Assembly: GCA_011319805.1 (NCBI GenBank)
Contig: SJRY01000091.1
Coordinates: 1-38,377, forward strand
DNA length: 38,377 nt
DNA from: Macrocybe gigantea
Taxonomy: Eukaryota > Basidiomycota > Agaricomycetes > Agaricales > Callistosporiaceae
Direction: 5' to 3'
Part shown: positions 20,927-32,000 of the stretch, in pieces
Numbering within the stretch: position 1 is the first letter of the stretch
Layout: each line of letters opens with the position of its first letter
Position numbers and translations under genes: made by a program
Notes under the pieces: generated by a model
What the model saw: the letters and a program-made list of their open reading frames with translations, nothing else
Databases searched by the model: none
Told to the model about the DNA's origin: nothing

Positions 20927-22833
20927 TAAAAGTGCCGAAGATGTCATCGATCATCCCTAGCTGCAAGATTGAATCAAGAGCTTTCGATATGCCAGATGGC
21001 TCGGTCAGTGCGTTACATTTTCAAGTCATCTTCAAATGTCAGTACATTTTGATTCCGTTAGTAGTCAGTCTGATCAAGTCCTTCCCTCCATCGTATTGGA
21101 GAAGTCCATGACGGTGCTAGGCCGAAATTAAACGAATGAGGGAGAGATGAACATGCGGACCGAACAGGACCTACCAGCAAGACCATCGCTTCGCGAGTGA
21201 ACTGCTCCATCTCAATTCCAGGTTTTGTATCGTCTTGGACTGTCGCCTTTTTCACTATGTATGGCACTGTTGAGAAAATCCTCTGACACCCAGTCCTAGA
21301 AGACTTAGCTGAGTTGTAAGCAGTCCGCAACAGCAATCCAACGTGGACGACTGCGACGCTTTCCGCGGAGACGTTTATGTAAGAGTGACGAGAGCACTGC
21401 GAAAATAGCGCTCAGCGAACCCAAGTAGCAGATGAGTTTTAAATCCAGCCGTTGATGTTGCGCGACGTTGGGGTCCGAGGTTTGCGAGCTTTCGACCTGC
21501 GATGGTACTTCGCCATTTTTGCACCTCCGGGGTAGCCAAAGACTCCAGGTCAAAGGTTCGTCAAGATGTACGATAGCCTTGCGATGCAAAAAAAAGTGAT
21601 GCCAGGTCTCCAGAATCAAAAAGTGAGATAACTGCACAGTCCATGGATAGCGCGAAATCGGATGCACAGCAAACGTTGAGGCAAGTTCAGAGGTCGACCG
21701 ACGGACAAGCTTCACGGCTTTTATAAGCCAAAGGCAACAAAGCGCTTTTCGTGCCACTCAATATCACATACGCGAGGGCGAAAGCCATTTGATCAATTGC
21801 AACCGAGCGCGTCATCGCATGCCTTGATATGGAGGCATCGGCTCTACCTGGGCCGGGTCGTGCACATCGCGTTGTAAATGCGGCAGTGAAGAAATGGCTG
21901 CGCTGCATCTACTCAAATGTTTGATCAATGTCAGTTCGGCTGAATGTTTGCTGGCGAACGGTTATTCCGACCAGGAGACATTACCTGCTTCCTGGATTCG
22001 TGTCTTGTATGAGCCTAGGTATAACCAGTCTGTTTCCTGAGAATGATCATTCGGTCCCGCATTGAGCACAGCAATGCTAGCATCGTGTTTTTGGCCCCCT
22101 CGCCGATTTCCGACAGCCGATACGATACCCGAAGAATTCATATCGTGATTCTGAAAGGGGAAAGAATCCATCCGCCTACCAGATCAGGTGTACACATAAT
22201 GATTAAACCCTCTTCGTGGCCTCACGTGTCTGTAAGACTCCTTGTGCTGACCGTCGAATTGCTATTCCACCAGCACCGATCACAAACCTAGGCGGTGTAT
22301 GTCAAAAAGTCACCGCTCATCACGATGATCTGTTATATATGGTTTTTGAGGTGCACCATACGTCGCATGCTAAAGGAATCATGTATAAGGGGGTGAGGTG
22401 GTGTAACACGAGCTGGAATTAGTCAAGGTGCCAAGCCATGCAGTGCGGGATTAGGATGGCCTTCAGTAATGCGCGAAACGACTCTGATGAGTTGTAGGTA
22501 GGTTTAGCAATTCCGCCTGTGATAGTGGGACTGTCATGCTAAGTATGCAAGATTGATTTTCACCGAAAAAAAAGTCTTGAGAGTTGCAGCGCGACAGGTC
22601 ATCATGATCTTGCTGAGGGTCACAATCACGCCGAACTTGCTTCCGTAATTGTATTGTGATGGACAGAGGCAAGTACGGCCAAGCGTGTTTGCGCTGCATC
22701 GCTCTGAGGTAAATCTGTGAGCTCTTTCTTGAGCTCTGAGTATCGGAAAGAGGGAGGCTAATTTTGACAATGCAAAAGCCAACGGGTGACTGCGCTCCGC
22801 ATCTCTGTCGGCCATTTTTGTCACTAAGATGAT
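20927..22833. other. Interval without a confident gene; one open minus-strand frame
   Basis: The minus strand at 21305-21757 is open for 150 codons but has no ATG. It includes a hydrophobic stretch (LICYLGSLSAIFAVLSSLLH) followed by KRLRGKRRSRPRW, like a membrane segment with a basic flank, and could be one exon of an unrecognised membrane protein. TATAAAAG appears on the minus strand near 21720. The region 21910-22833 shows only short frames; the part near 22833 is the 3' flank of the minus-strand acetyltransferase. Confidence 0.3.
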
Positions 22834-23796
22834 TCAATCGTCTTCATGAAATACCATCTGGAAGAGTGTGGTTTCGCCCCAAGGACTTTCAATCGTTGTC
22901 TGACCCACGATGCGGAACGAAAGATGCTGGTATATTTGAACCTGGTGGAAAGTCAGAAGAAGCCTCCGAGGCGGTGAGAACATACATCTAGGTCAGTCGC
23001 CGTTTCCAGGACTATTGCCTTTTTATCGGCTCCAGCCTGCTACTGGTTAGATTTTGTTTCCGACAAGCGAGGGAAGGGCCCACTAGTTGTTTCCCAAAGG
23101 ACATCATCGCTGAAGCATAGCCCTGGTTCTGACGTCCCGGAGTGACACCCAGCAGCAAGAGATGCCAATTATTGCCCTTAAATCCGGGGCCTAAAACCTC
23201 ATCTGAAAATCTCTTCATATTTGGTACAAGCTACACTTGGAATGTCAGTGGCTGCTGACTTGTTTTCGGGAGACTTTCCGGCTCACGTAAGTATTCCACC
23301 ATGTCCTGAGATCTTCCGGAATCACTTCCATAAACTTATTCCAACCTGCATCAATTTGTTCTTTGCTAAAGGCAACGGTAAGCCGCAAATGTCATTTGTG
23401 ATTTTGAGACACTAATTCACGTTGATAACGAGGTTTGACCAGGCCCGAACCAGATAGCAGCACCAGCAATATCATCAGGTCGGTCTTTCGGTGAGGCCAC
23501 ATGAATTTCGCCACCAACGGCTGCAGCTCGTACGTTGGCACCGATCTTTTGCGGTAGGAGCGATATATCTCCCCCCACAATAATCCTGGTCACAGGTTCA
23601 TCTGATACAAGATGAGACGTGCGCTTGAGAATGAGATCTGAGTAAGCAGAAGATACCATGAAACGCCGTAACAAGGGCCGAAATGACTTTTTCGAATTCG
23701 GCCTCTGGCATCCTTGTCAATAAGAGAAGGATTCGGGATTGAAACTGCACCTGTTGGCTTGTCGAGGCGACGAACGAGAATATCCTGACGTAGCAT
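22834..23796 (-). CDS. GNAT-family N-acetyltransferase, copy 1
   Basis: Predicted acetyl-CoA-dependent N-acetyltransferase; substrate unknown. The protein starts MLRQDILVRRLDKPT, continues EAEFEKVISALVTAFHDEP, TRIIVGGDISLLPQKIGANV, AAAVGGEIHVASPKD and DIAGAAIWFGPGQ, then has the acetyl-CoA loop NNWHLLLLGVTPGRQNQGYA (Q-x-x-G-x-A) and KKAIVLETATD, and ends QIYQHLSFRIVGQTT and WGETTLFQMVFHEDD. Seven exons: 23751-23796, 23657-23704, 23421-23601, 23287-23365, 23084-23230, 22986-23036 and 22834-22941, total 660 bases (219 residues), no break. Introns are 44-56 bases. Four internal exon lengths (181, 79, 147, 51) equal those of the paralogue at 30849-31850. An upstream exon before this ATG cannot be excluded. 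Confidence 0.85.
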
Positions 23797-24211
23797 CTGA
23801 AGCGAGTCCTTGGTCGTGAGCGAAGTGCAAAAACGGATGGCCAAGTGCGCAGCTCAGAGTAGCCGAGATGGGACGTTCTTATGGATAAATGCATCACATG
23901 GCCTTCCAGTATTTAATGCTGACGAGGTCTTGAGGATATACTTTCGGTTCAAGGTCGCCACTATCACACCCATGTTCTGAGTCAAGTGCCACCGTTGAGC
24001 AATTGTCGACACTTGCAGGGTTGTATCAGGCTTGGTCGTGATGAGATATGAAATCGCCGTGTCCGGAGGCTGTGCAATTTGTGTGCGCAGCGTTTCTTAC
24101 GAAGCGCCTCGGCAGCACGCCTCTGATATGCGCGCCTCACCCATGCTGAATGGCAATCTATAAAGCTGTCGTCCTTTTATCGTCCACGCTCCCATCTTCA
24201 ACAGACACGCA
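23797..24211. promoter_or_regulatory. Divergent promoter between acetyltransferase copy 1 and DUF676 lipase
   Basis: The two starts are 416 bases apart on opposite strands. A TATAAAG at 24159-24165 lies about 50 bases before the lipase ATG. No coding feature was seen. Confidence 0.4.
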
Positions 24212-25902
24212 ATGTCCTCCGTACACCTCCTAGTCCTCATACACGGCATGTGGGGTAACCCAACCCACCTTGCTGAACTCGCTCGCATCATCGGCGAGAC
24301 GTATCCTGAAGAGTCGTCAGATGGTATCCAGTTGCAGACGCTGGTGGCGGAGACAAACCAAGAGGATTCAACGTATGATGGAATTGACTGGGGAGGTGAA
24401 CGGGTTGCGCAAGAGGTGCGTAATCGTAGTTCCCTCCTCCGTTCAACTGTCTGATGCCTCTCGGCTGGAAAGATACTGGATAAAGTCCAGGAGCTAGAGG
24501 ATTCTGGCCAAAAAGTCGTTAAATTCTCTGTGACCGGCTACAGCCTCGGCGGCCTGGTCGCCCGGTATGTCATAGGGTGGTGGGACTGCAAAAGTTCCTG
24601 TGGTATCGTCTCATCAGACGCCCGCGCTACAGCATCCTTCACCAGCGACAATTTTTCAAAAACATCACCCCCGTCAACTTCAACACGTTAGCCACGCCAC
24701 ATATCGGCCTGCCTAAATATCGTTCTATGATGTCATCGGTTTTCAATGCCTTGGGTCCAAGATTGCTGTCCAGGACGGGCGAACAGTTTTATTGCGTAGA
24801 CAAGTGGTCTGCGAAAGGCAGACCGCTTTTGGAAGTTATGGCTGACCCAGGTAAGCATCGTGTATTGGTCGACAAACGTGATCATTTAAACCTGCTCTGG
24901 CAGAACGCATATTCTATCAGGCCCTCGCCCAGTTTCAGCACATCAGGATATATGCCAATAGGTACGTGCCATTGCAACATGTTTCCCAGCCTCCCATCGA
25001 TGTCGTTTCCGTGCAGCATCAACGACGTTACTGTCCCATATGTCACTGCTGCCATAGAGATCGACGATCCTTTTGTTGGATATGCTTCAAACGGGCTGGA
25101 AGTGTGCGTATATTGGGATTCCGTTCCGATAATTCTTCTTCTGATTTCTTCTTTTACATCAGAGAATACCATGAAGAATTTGCTCCTGTGGTGAAGAGTT
25201 ACAAATTTTCACCTGCATTGCCTACGCCTCCAAAATCTGACTGGTATCAACAAATCAAAAACAAACGACTACCTTTGCCTCCCCGGCTTCAATTCCCCTT
25301 TCCGTACAACATCGTGCGTCCCTCAGCTACTCGCAATTTTGATTTGTACTAACGGTCTCGTTCAGGTCATATATGCTTTTTCACCTGTTTTACTCCCGAC
25401 ATTGATAACTATGGCGATCACCAAACTTTATTTAGACTCCAGAAGCTCTAGAGCTCGCATACGACTGCTAGAGCGGGATTTCTCGAGCGGGAAGAGCCTT
25501 GCCCAAATCATGGACGAACTAGAAGAGGAATTGGCGCAAAAACAGGTGGAAGAAAGTTCAGTGTCTGAGCCAGCCCAGCCGGAACAGCTTGATCCACAGT
25601 CCTACCAGGCAAACGACTCGGACTCGGCAGAGATGTCGGACCCGACAAAGCCGTTCGATGAGGTGAAGCAATCCGACGAAGCTAAGCGGTGCGAACCGAA
25701 GCGAGAACAACCAGTATTATCAGAAGTGCAGAAGGCGATTGCGAAGAACTTGAACAAGCTGCCTATCAGGAAGGAATTAGCCTTCATAGATAAGGTTGTC
25801 AACGCCCACGCGATTATTGTGTGCCGAGACATCAAGCGCTTCGAGATGCATAAAAGAGGGGAGGGAGTGATCCGTCATTGGGCGACATCGTTCATACTCT
25901 AG
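24212..25902 (+). CDS. DUF676 serine hydrolase (ROG1-type lipase/esterase)
   Basis: Alpha/beta hydrolase related to yeast ROG1 and lipid-droplet phospholipases; probably cleaves acyl esters of lipids at membranes. It begins VHLLVLIHGMWGNPTHLAEL (oxyanion region). The nucleophile Ser is near residue 92 in VTGYSLGGLVARYVIG. Then come ITPVNFNTLATPHIGLPKYR, FYQALAQFQHIRIYAN and SINDVTVPYVTAAIE, whose Asp region belongs to the acid part of the triad. A hydrophobic segment (VIYAFSPVLLPTLITMAI) starts near residue 275, followed by a charged tail ending EGVIRHWATSFIL. Seven exons: 24212-24415, 24473-24576, 24633-24850, 24904-24961, 25017-25103, 25163-25313 and 25366-25902, total 1359 bases (452 residues) with no break. 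Substrate and location are inferred from the family. Confidence 0.9.
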
Positions 25903-26932
25903 TGGATTCATACATATACCCATCGTCTCTTTTATTGTAGAGCATTTAATGGATTACACAGTCTGGAAATGAGCATACATATATCGCTATATTACCTTAC
26001 CTTGTGAACGGACACCGAGCATATGCAATTGTGTTGTTGGATCTGGCAGATCATGTGTCGAACAACCTCCTCAAGTTCTGACAGCGACAAAGACGAGTTT
26101 CTTTTGTCATGGCGGTACAAAGAACGGCGATACTCCCCAGCGAAGCGTTGCAGGGTTGCTGTCTCGATCCCTTTCTTGCTGAAAGGACAACGCTGTCTCC
26201 AGCGTTCGACGCTTGCCACTCGTTTAAAAGTCATGATGACACGCGGTTTCCTCGACATTGCATGTAACTGCCCGGACAACGTTCACTTCCAATCTTCTGC
26301 ATCCGAGAAGGATAGATCCCATAATAGATAAATTTCTCTTTACAAGCTCATTACATGGCACGAACGAGCGGTGTTGGCAAGATCAGGCCCGTCCAGGAGG
26401 CGCTCAAGCACAGAGTCAGAGTGGTGTCAAAGTCAAAGAGGCCACGACATCTCGATCGTATGTGCAGGCTCTTCTTGCATGCGATACTGTGCACATCTTA
26501 CTGTATATATGAACAGGTGTCTTCACGGCCATATATCACCTATGGAAGTTGCACGGTGAAAACACCATCAACAGGACAGAAATAATTAAGACTGGTAAAT
26601 TAGCAACCGTAACTGCGTGTGAATTTGCTTCAGCAATCTGAACGATGCCTTGCATTTTGGAGTGCGGTGGATGCACGAGGAGAGCAATGACCCAAACAGA
26701 CTTGGCCCTCGTGTCGATACTCAGCTTGCCAAGTCGATCGTGTCTATCGTGCGTTTGTGCTTTATTTCATCACCCAGGCAATGCTGAAGCTTCTTTCCAC
26801 GTCACTGAACAGGCGGATGCGGGTTACATCATCTTCAGCGATGATAGGTCCATGTTCAAGGCTAGCGAATCCTCGATCGAATTGTGAATTCGCTTTTCTT
26901 TGCGAGTCACGTATACTGAATCCTCTTCAAGG
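25903..26932. other. Interval with one small unassigned minus-strand frame
   Basis: A minus-strand frame of about 88 codons from an ATG near 26259 to 25992 reads MSRKPRVIMTFKRVASVERW and then FAGEYRRSLYRHDKRNSS. It is basic, has no recognised domain or splice context, and may be chance. The rest holds only short frames. Confidence 0.25.
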
Positions 26933-28007
26933 ATGGAAAAAATGGACAAACATATCAACGAGCGCAAATGGGATTCTGATCTAGCTCGTTTGCTGGCGAC
27001 TTGCGACTACTTTCGTCAGCGCGTCGGAGGAGGTCGCGTGACCATCAAAACCGTATGCTCCTTCGTCTTTATTTTAACGAATTATTTGTTACTCCGCATG
27101 GAACGACAGTACGAGGAGCACTTTGACGAAATGGACGCTGCTGCGCGTCAATGTGAGAATACCAGGGCTGAAATCGGTTTGCAAACCGAGTTTGAAGAAG
27201 ACGTTGACATGGACGAAGATCGCGATGTCGGGCCGTCTAGCATCACGTATGTCTTCATTCTTTCGTTCGATTCGTTGCAGTTGCTCATAGTTGTCCAGTG
27301 CCACTGTTACTCCTCTGCGCAAGCCCGGTCCAAGTTCAAGCAACGCAGCGGCCTCATATCCCACTCCCGAATCGCTTCCTCGTAGACCCTCACTCTCGCC
27401 GCAACCGTCGTCGCATCCCTCCTCCCCTACCGCATCGCGATATTCGACTCCGCCAGATGTCTTGACTGTGGATCTTGATGACTACGACGATATCAACGAC
27501 TATGACGATGATAATGGTCTTTCTATGCTTAACACCCAGACATCTGGTTCTTCCTCCAATGTGAGCACGACTACCTGTTGGTCGCAGCTTAACTCGTGAC
27601 GAGCAATGATGCAGGCCGGTATGTTTACCTGGCTCAGGCAAGTCATGGTTCGGGTACTGCCTCGGCCGTTCACGCTGTCCGATGAAAACCAAGTGGTGAA
27701 CTATTTCAAGATGAGCCATGCAGCGGTAAGATTTATTTTTGGCTTTGGTGTAGCTTCTTAAGAGGCATCTTCTGCCAGTCCGGCGCGGCGCTCCTTGCAA
27801 CCCGGAAGACATACGAGAAAAGGCTGGTCGAAAAGGAAAACGAGCTACAGGAAGAAAGGGCGAGACGCCAAGATGCGGAGCATCAAAACAATGTTTACGA
27901 AAATTATCTTCGAGCCGGGGTGAGATTCGATTCTCTTTTTAAGAGGTCAGATATTCATTGTTTATCCCGCCGCACAGGTCGCTCTGATTCCACCGCGTAA
28001 ATCGTGA
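26933..28007 (+). CDS. Uncharacterised fungal protein with C-terminal coiled coil
   Basis: Not a family I recognise. Six exons (26933-27052, 27110-27246, 27299-27560, 27615-27725, 27779-27919 and 27978-28007) join in phase to 801 bases, 266 residues, with no stop, which makes a real gene likely. Visible parts: N-terminal MEKMDKHINERKWDSDLARL; an acidic patch TEFEEDVDMDEDRD near residue 75; a Ser/Pro-rich linker (SLPRRPSLSPQPSSHPSSP); a second very acidic run VDLDDYDDINDYDDDNG; FTWLRQVMVRVLPRPFTL; and a C-terminal charged helix (RKTYEKRLVEKENELQEERA) likely to form a coiled coil, ending IPPRKS. There is no signal peptide or membrane segment, so nuclear or cytosolic is the best guess. The first ATG is weakly supported and an upstream exon is possible. 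Confidence 0.65.
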
Positions 28008-29370
28008 ATCTGAGCTTGCGAAGGCTTGGATATGCTCTGCAGACCTCGATGTTGTATTTATCCTCCTATCTGCTCGTGAACACTTTCTGTACCATCCATT
28101 CAGCCTCGTGTGTTTTACATTGTTGTATATTTTATCTAGCGCCAGACCTAAGCTTTACAAGTGAACCAGCAAAACGTCAGGGACGCCACGTGACCTCAAC
28201 GTTGTTCAACTCTCCACCATGAAGGCTCTCGGTTAACTACACTATTCACTATCACTTATGAGTAGTTTGGCGAAGGCCTTTGTCGACACTTTCGTGCGCC
28301 GTTTCATTCAGCTGGTCCTTTCGCCGAGGAATCCAATTCTGGTTGCACACGATGTCTATCGATTCTGTCATAAAACCTACACTTTTGCACAACGATCCGA
28401 ATCAGTTTGATATCTTAATTGATGGTATTCACCAATTATCACCAGTAATTTCACTGGGAATGGGCTGCATGGCTTCCCGGATATTTGAACCGTAATTATC
28501 GATGGGCCATGGCTCATGGGCAGAAGAACCGAACATCGAACAGGAACTCTGACCATACATGCATTCATGTTACAATAGGGCGCAAGCAGAGTAAAATGTG
28601 AGTTCTGCCTGAATAGATCGTCATAAAATACCTGTGATAAAAGTGATAGCCTGGAACACAGGGCGTTGAACATACCACTTCGCGAAATCCAGGAATTTCG
28701 AGATCGTCGCATCACATACTGCGAAGCATTCCAGCAGACATGTAATTAACGCCATGATGGACGTTTTGCAAGACCTCTCGTCGATGTCGAGCAGCCGATT
28801 CTTCTTTCACCGTAATGGTCTAGCGTTTAGCTTGTAGAGCATAGCGGCTAACCCACATTAGGATTTCATTTCCCAGCCAGCATAATAGCTTATGAATGAA
28901 ACTCTTGGACACTTGCACGCTAAATTATCAAACGACGATCTCGGAAATACGTGGAAGGTCATAGCAGGTAATTATTAAGCATGTATTATCCTAAATGCAC
29001 ACGTTGACGAATTACGGATGATCAACAAGATAATATAGACAACCGCACATGTGTCGAAACTGTGTAGAAAGGTTGGTCCTCGTGTTGCCTCGATTGTCAG
29101 TGACTATCTTTTTTATCTACATGTCATGTTGCAATTCCGAAAAAGGAAATTACAAAACGGACCGTCTAGAATGAAATACAGGATCTACGGCAGTGAAGCG
29201 GCTGACAGGACTGAAGCCCAGCGCTTTTGTGACCCTCAAGTGGCTGACTTATCGCAGAGACATAAATATTCCTCAAACAACCCGGATTTGCAACTGTCAT
29301 CTACTCCTCGAGGCAAGCTCTTCAGTGGATCAATCCTCAATATTTCAATATCCAAGTCGATTCAGTCACC
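28008..29370. other. Interval with a kinase-like remnant and the promoter of the Kre9-like gene
   Basis: Apart from the remnant at about 28260-28560 only short frames are seen. CACGTGAC occurs at 28187-28194 without a recognised gene close downstream. A TATA-like ataaata at 29262-29268 is about 105 bases upstream of the Kre9-like gene at 29371. Confidence 0.4.
28260..28560 (+). pseudogene. Remnant of an aminoglycoside-phosphotransferase-like (APH) gene
   Basis: One frame reads KPTLLHNDPNQFDILIDGI, which matches the catalytic H-x-D-x-x-x-x-N-I-L-[IV]-D loop of fungal APH-fold kinases. A second frame takes over after one shift with SWEWAAWLPGYLNRNYRWA, where these proteins have a W-E-x-A segment. 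Upstream sequence near 28270-28340 is open but not clearly homologous. The rest of the kinase is missing, so this is a fragment of a dead gene. The call rests on motif resemblance only. Confidence 0.45.
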
Positions 29371-29854
29371 ATGAAGTTCGCCACAATCGCCGTTCTCTTA
29401 TCCGCTGCTATATCTTCCATGGCTTATAGCGTCATTACGCCCACAAACACCACTGTATGGACAGCTCACAGTCCTCAGAAGTATGTCCTTTCACCTACAT
29501 GGATTGCCCATTGCTGATAGGCTCGGCTCGTTTCGTTACGTTTGGCTCTGCAGAGTGACCTGGGATCGCGTCGACTCGGACCCCGCTAGATTCACTATTT
29601 CACTCCACAATGAGGCACGATAACCTGTTTTTCAAACATTTTCCAAAGGCTCACACTCATATCAGAATCGGGTCATTCTTGCGAAAGATCAAATCCTTGC
29701 TGAGAACGTGGACGGCAACCTTAAGGCGATCGAGGTCTCCCCGCCTCCGGGGGGTTTTCCTACTGGCAGCGGGTTCCGAATCAAACTAGTTGCGAAGCCG
29801 GAGGACACCAATACGATCTTCAGCCAATCGCCGGAATTCACGATAAAACCTTGA
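29371..29854 (+). CDS. Small secreted Kre9/Knh1-domain protein, copy 1
   Basis: Short extracellular protein of the Ser/Thr-rich, Kre9/Knh1-type domain family (PF10342 by recall), linked to cell-wall glucan or surface roles. A signal peptide (MKFATIAVLLSAAISSMAYS) is followed by VITPTNTTVWTAHSPQKVTW, FTISLHN, NRVILAKDQILAENVDGNL and EDTNTIFSQSPEFTI. Three exons, 29371-29480, 29554-29614 and 29666-29854 (110, 61 and 189 bases), give 119 residues with no frame break. The second intron begins GC (GCACGA) and ends ATCAG; no GT donor gives the conserved protein. The paralogue at 37718 has the same exon plan. Unlike many family members it has no long Ser/Thr tail or obvious GPI signal. Confidence 0.8.
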
Positions 29855-30848
29855 GCTTTAGCCAGAATTAGCACGATTTTTTGGTCCACGCGTTTATTGT
29901 ATCACCTTCTGACGTCTTTTCTGATTCGGTCTTCGAATGAAAACAATATATGGCAGTCGAAAAAATGGAAAAGCTCTCCAAGGGGTGTTTTGACCGCAAT
30001 CATAATTAAACTGGGCATCGGACAATTTGAATACATTGTCGATTGCTGACTGCCGTAATCTCGCCTGTCATCACGCCTAACTTTTCCTTAGCTCCCAAGC
30101 TTCGTGTTCCAACCAACTCTGGGTTCTGAAGAATACATCATGCTAGTTCTGACGGACGAATTTGAATTCTGTGAACTTTTGAGAAGATTTTGGTACAGAG
30201 GGTTGCATGGGAGCAGCGGAGGTTTGTGGTTCACATATGCCAATAATTTCACGTCTATCATCGCAAATGACTCGTTCACCAAGTAACTCGTCGGCAGTGA
30301 CATCAGCGCCATTCTATCAATCCCAACGTTGGGCAAGTTCACCGCAGAAATTTCGGCTCCCTGTCGCAAGTTCAACGTTTGGCAACTCCGTCTATTGAGA
30401 GTCGCTCCGGACTATCAGCGATAAGGACTATAAGAGGCGCTAATCAAGGTCACAGAAGAGACCTATCTCAAGATATCCCGTGACGAAAGAATTGTAAACT
30501 GGTTCTGGTGCAACAGCCTGATTGCCAGCACTTCAAGTATACTTTCAGTACTTCTGGACCCGGCCTAACTTTTCGAGGTGCAACCTTCCGACTGACACGC
30601 TTTACGAAGCCTAGAGCAAACATGTGACTCGGACCAAGCAGAGAGGTTCTTCTCGAACTATCACCTTTATCGAACCATCATTACCATCATCGATACATCA
30701 TCAGAAAAGGCGCTGACTGTGGCACTTCGACGGCATGATTGATAGTTCATCTTCGAAATGTCCGGTCTTCAAGTCGTGACTATAAAAGTAGCGCTTCTTG
30801 CCTACGTCCAGGCTCTAGAAGGTTGACTTCTGCACTACTCCCCCTGCT
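29855..30848. other. Interval without a recognised gene; promoter of acetyltransferase copy 2
   Basis: A minus-strand frame at 30088-30375 and overlapping plus frames are open but have no recognisable domain. A TATAAAAG at 30781-30788 lies about 60 bases upstream of the acetyltransferase ATG and is its probable TATA box. Confidence 0.4.
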
Positions 30849-31850
30849 ATGAGCGTTACTGGACCGACCATGAATCTCAACGTAGTGAATCTGAAGAGCC
30901 CTTCAGGTTTTCCATTTCTCTCTCGGACGCTGAATGTCACACTCATGATGCGACAGAGGATGAGATCAAGCGAATGGTCTATGTGTTACACGAAGCATTC
31001 AAAAACGGTGAATTTAACGCACGTTTTGCAGAACTTTGCCCATAACTTGCATTTTCTGTTCAGATACTGTCTTCACGAATTTCCTCATTGGCGGGGACCT
31101 TAAGCTACTGCCGCAGATGCTGGATGCGACAGTCCGTGCGTGCGTGGTAGGCGGGGAACCATACGTCGTGAGGACTGGACCGAAACCGGAAGATATTATT
31201 TGCGTCGCGATCTGGTTTGGTCCCGGCCAAGGTTTTTTGGAAACGTCAGTGACGGCAATTTCAGCGAGGTCTCATGGCTTTATTTTGAATGCCTGTAAAG
31301 TGACGAACAGCTGAAGGCCGGTTGGAACGAGTTCAGCGCCGTGATGCCAAAGGCGCTGCAGGACTGGTGGCATAGCTTCGTACGGTTTGGACTCCCTTCG
31401 CTCGCCAGTCTCGCTCAAGGATGAAAATGCTAGGACGTAGACTTGGCAAAGTACACCGACAGCATCCTTCCCGGTCCTCACTACAGGATGAAAAATTGGC
31501 ACCTTCATCTGTTTGGCGTCGTCCCCGAACACCAGAAGAAAGGTGTTGGCAGGACTCTTATGAAGACTATCGAAGCAAGAGTAAGCTATTCGCTCTCTAA
31601 AGAGTTTCCGATACTGACGATAATCTGTAGGCAAAAGCCGATGGTGCATCGATCATCCTCGAAACGGGTACTCGATTCCAAGTACGGTATTCGTTTGCTC
31701 TCGAAATGAGAATATGGTAAATGCTGAAGCCGGAAACAGGTCGAAATATACGAGCACCTCGGCTTCAAACTCACGGGTGGAATGCCAATTGAGAATCACA
31801 TACAGAAGACCACACTATTCATCATCACCAAGGACTTCAGAGACGAGTAA
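30849..31850 (+). CDS. GNAT-family N-acetyltransferase, copy 2
   Basis: Paralogue of 22834-23796, same predicted activity. The protein starts MSVTGPTMNLNVVNLKSPS and continues EDEIKRMVYVLHEAFKND, NFLIGGDLKLLPQMLDATV, VVGGEPYVVRTG, DIICVAIWFGPGQGFLET, DEQLKAGWNEFSAVMP and KNWHLHLFGVVPEHQKKGVG, where Q-K-K-G-V-G is the acetyl-CoA loop; then ADGASIILETGTRFQ and EIYEHLGFKLTGGMP, ending FIITKDFRDE. Seven exons: 30849-30906, 30957-31007, 31064-31244, 31301-31379, 31434-31580, 31631-31681 and 31740-31850, total 678 bases (225 residues), no break. A TATAAAAG lies about 60 bases upstream. Compared with copy 1 the acetyl-CoA loop is closer to the family consensus. Confidence 0.87.
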
Positions 31851-32000
31851 TGCTAGTCTTACAGTTGACAATACCTTTGGTTTACCGTTGCGTCAAAGCT
31901 TTATTTGTTGATCTTCGGTCCAATGAACACCATACCAATCGCATTTCTCATCAGTACATGCATTGGTCAACTAGCGGTAGCAACATCAGACACTAGTAGT

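Noticed and set aside
22463..22833. 124-codon minus-strand frame after the GNAT stop
   Set aside because: It starts by overlapping the end of GNAT copy 1 in another frame and continues into its 3' flank without any domain.
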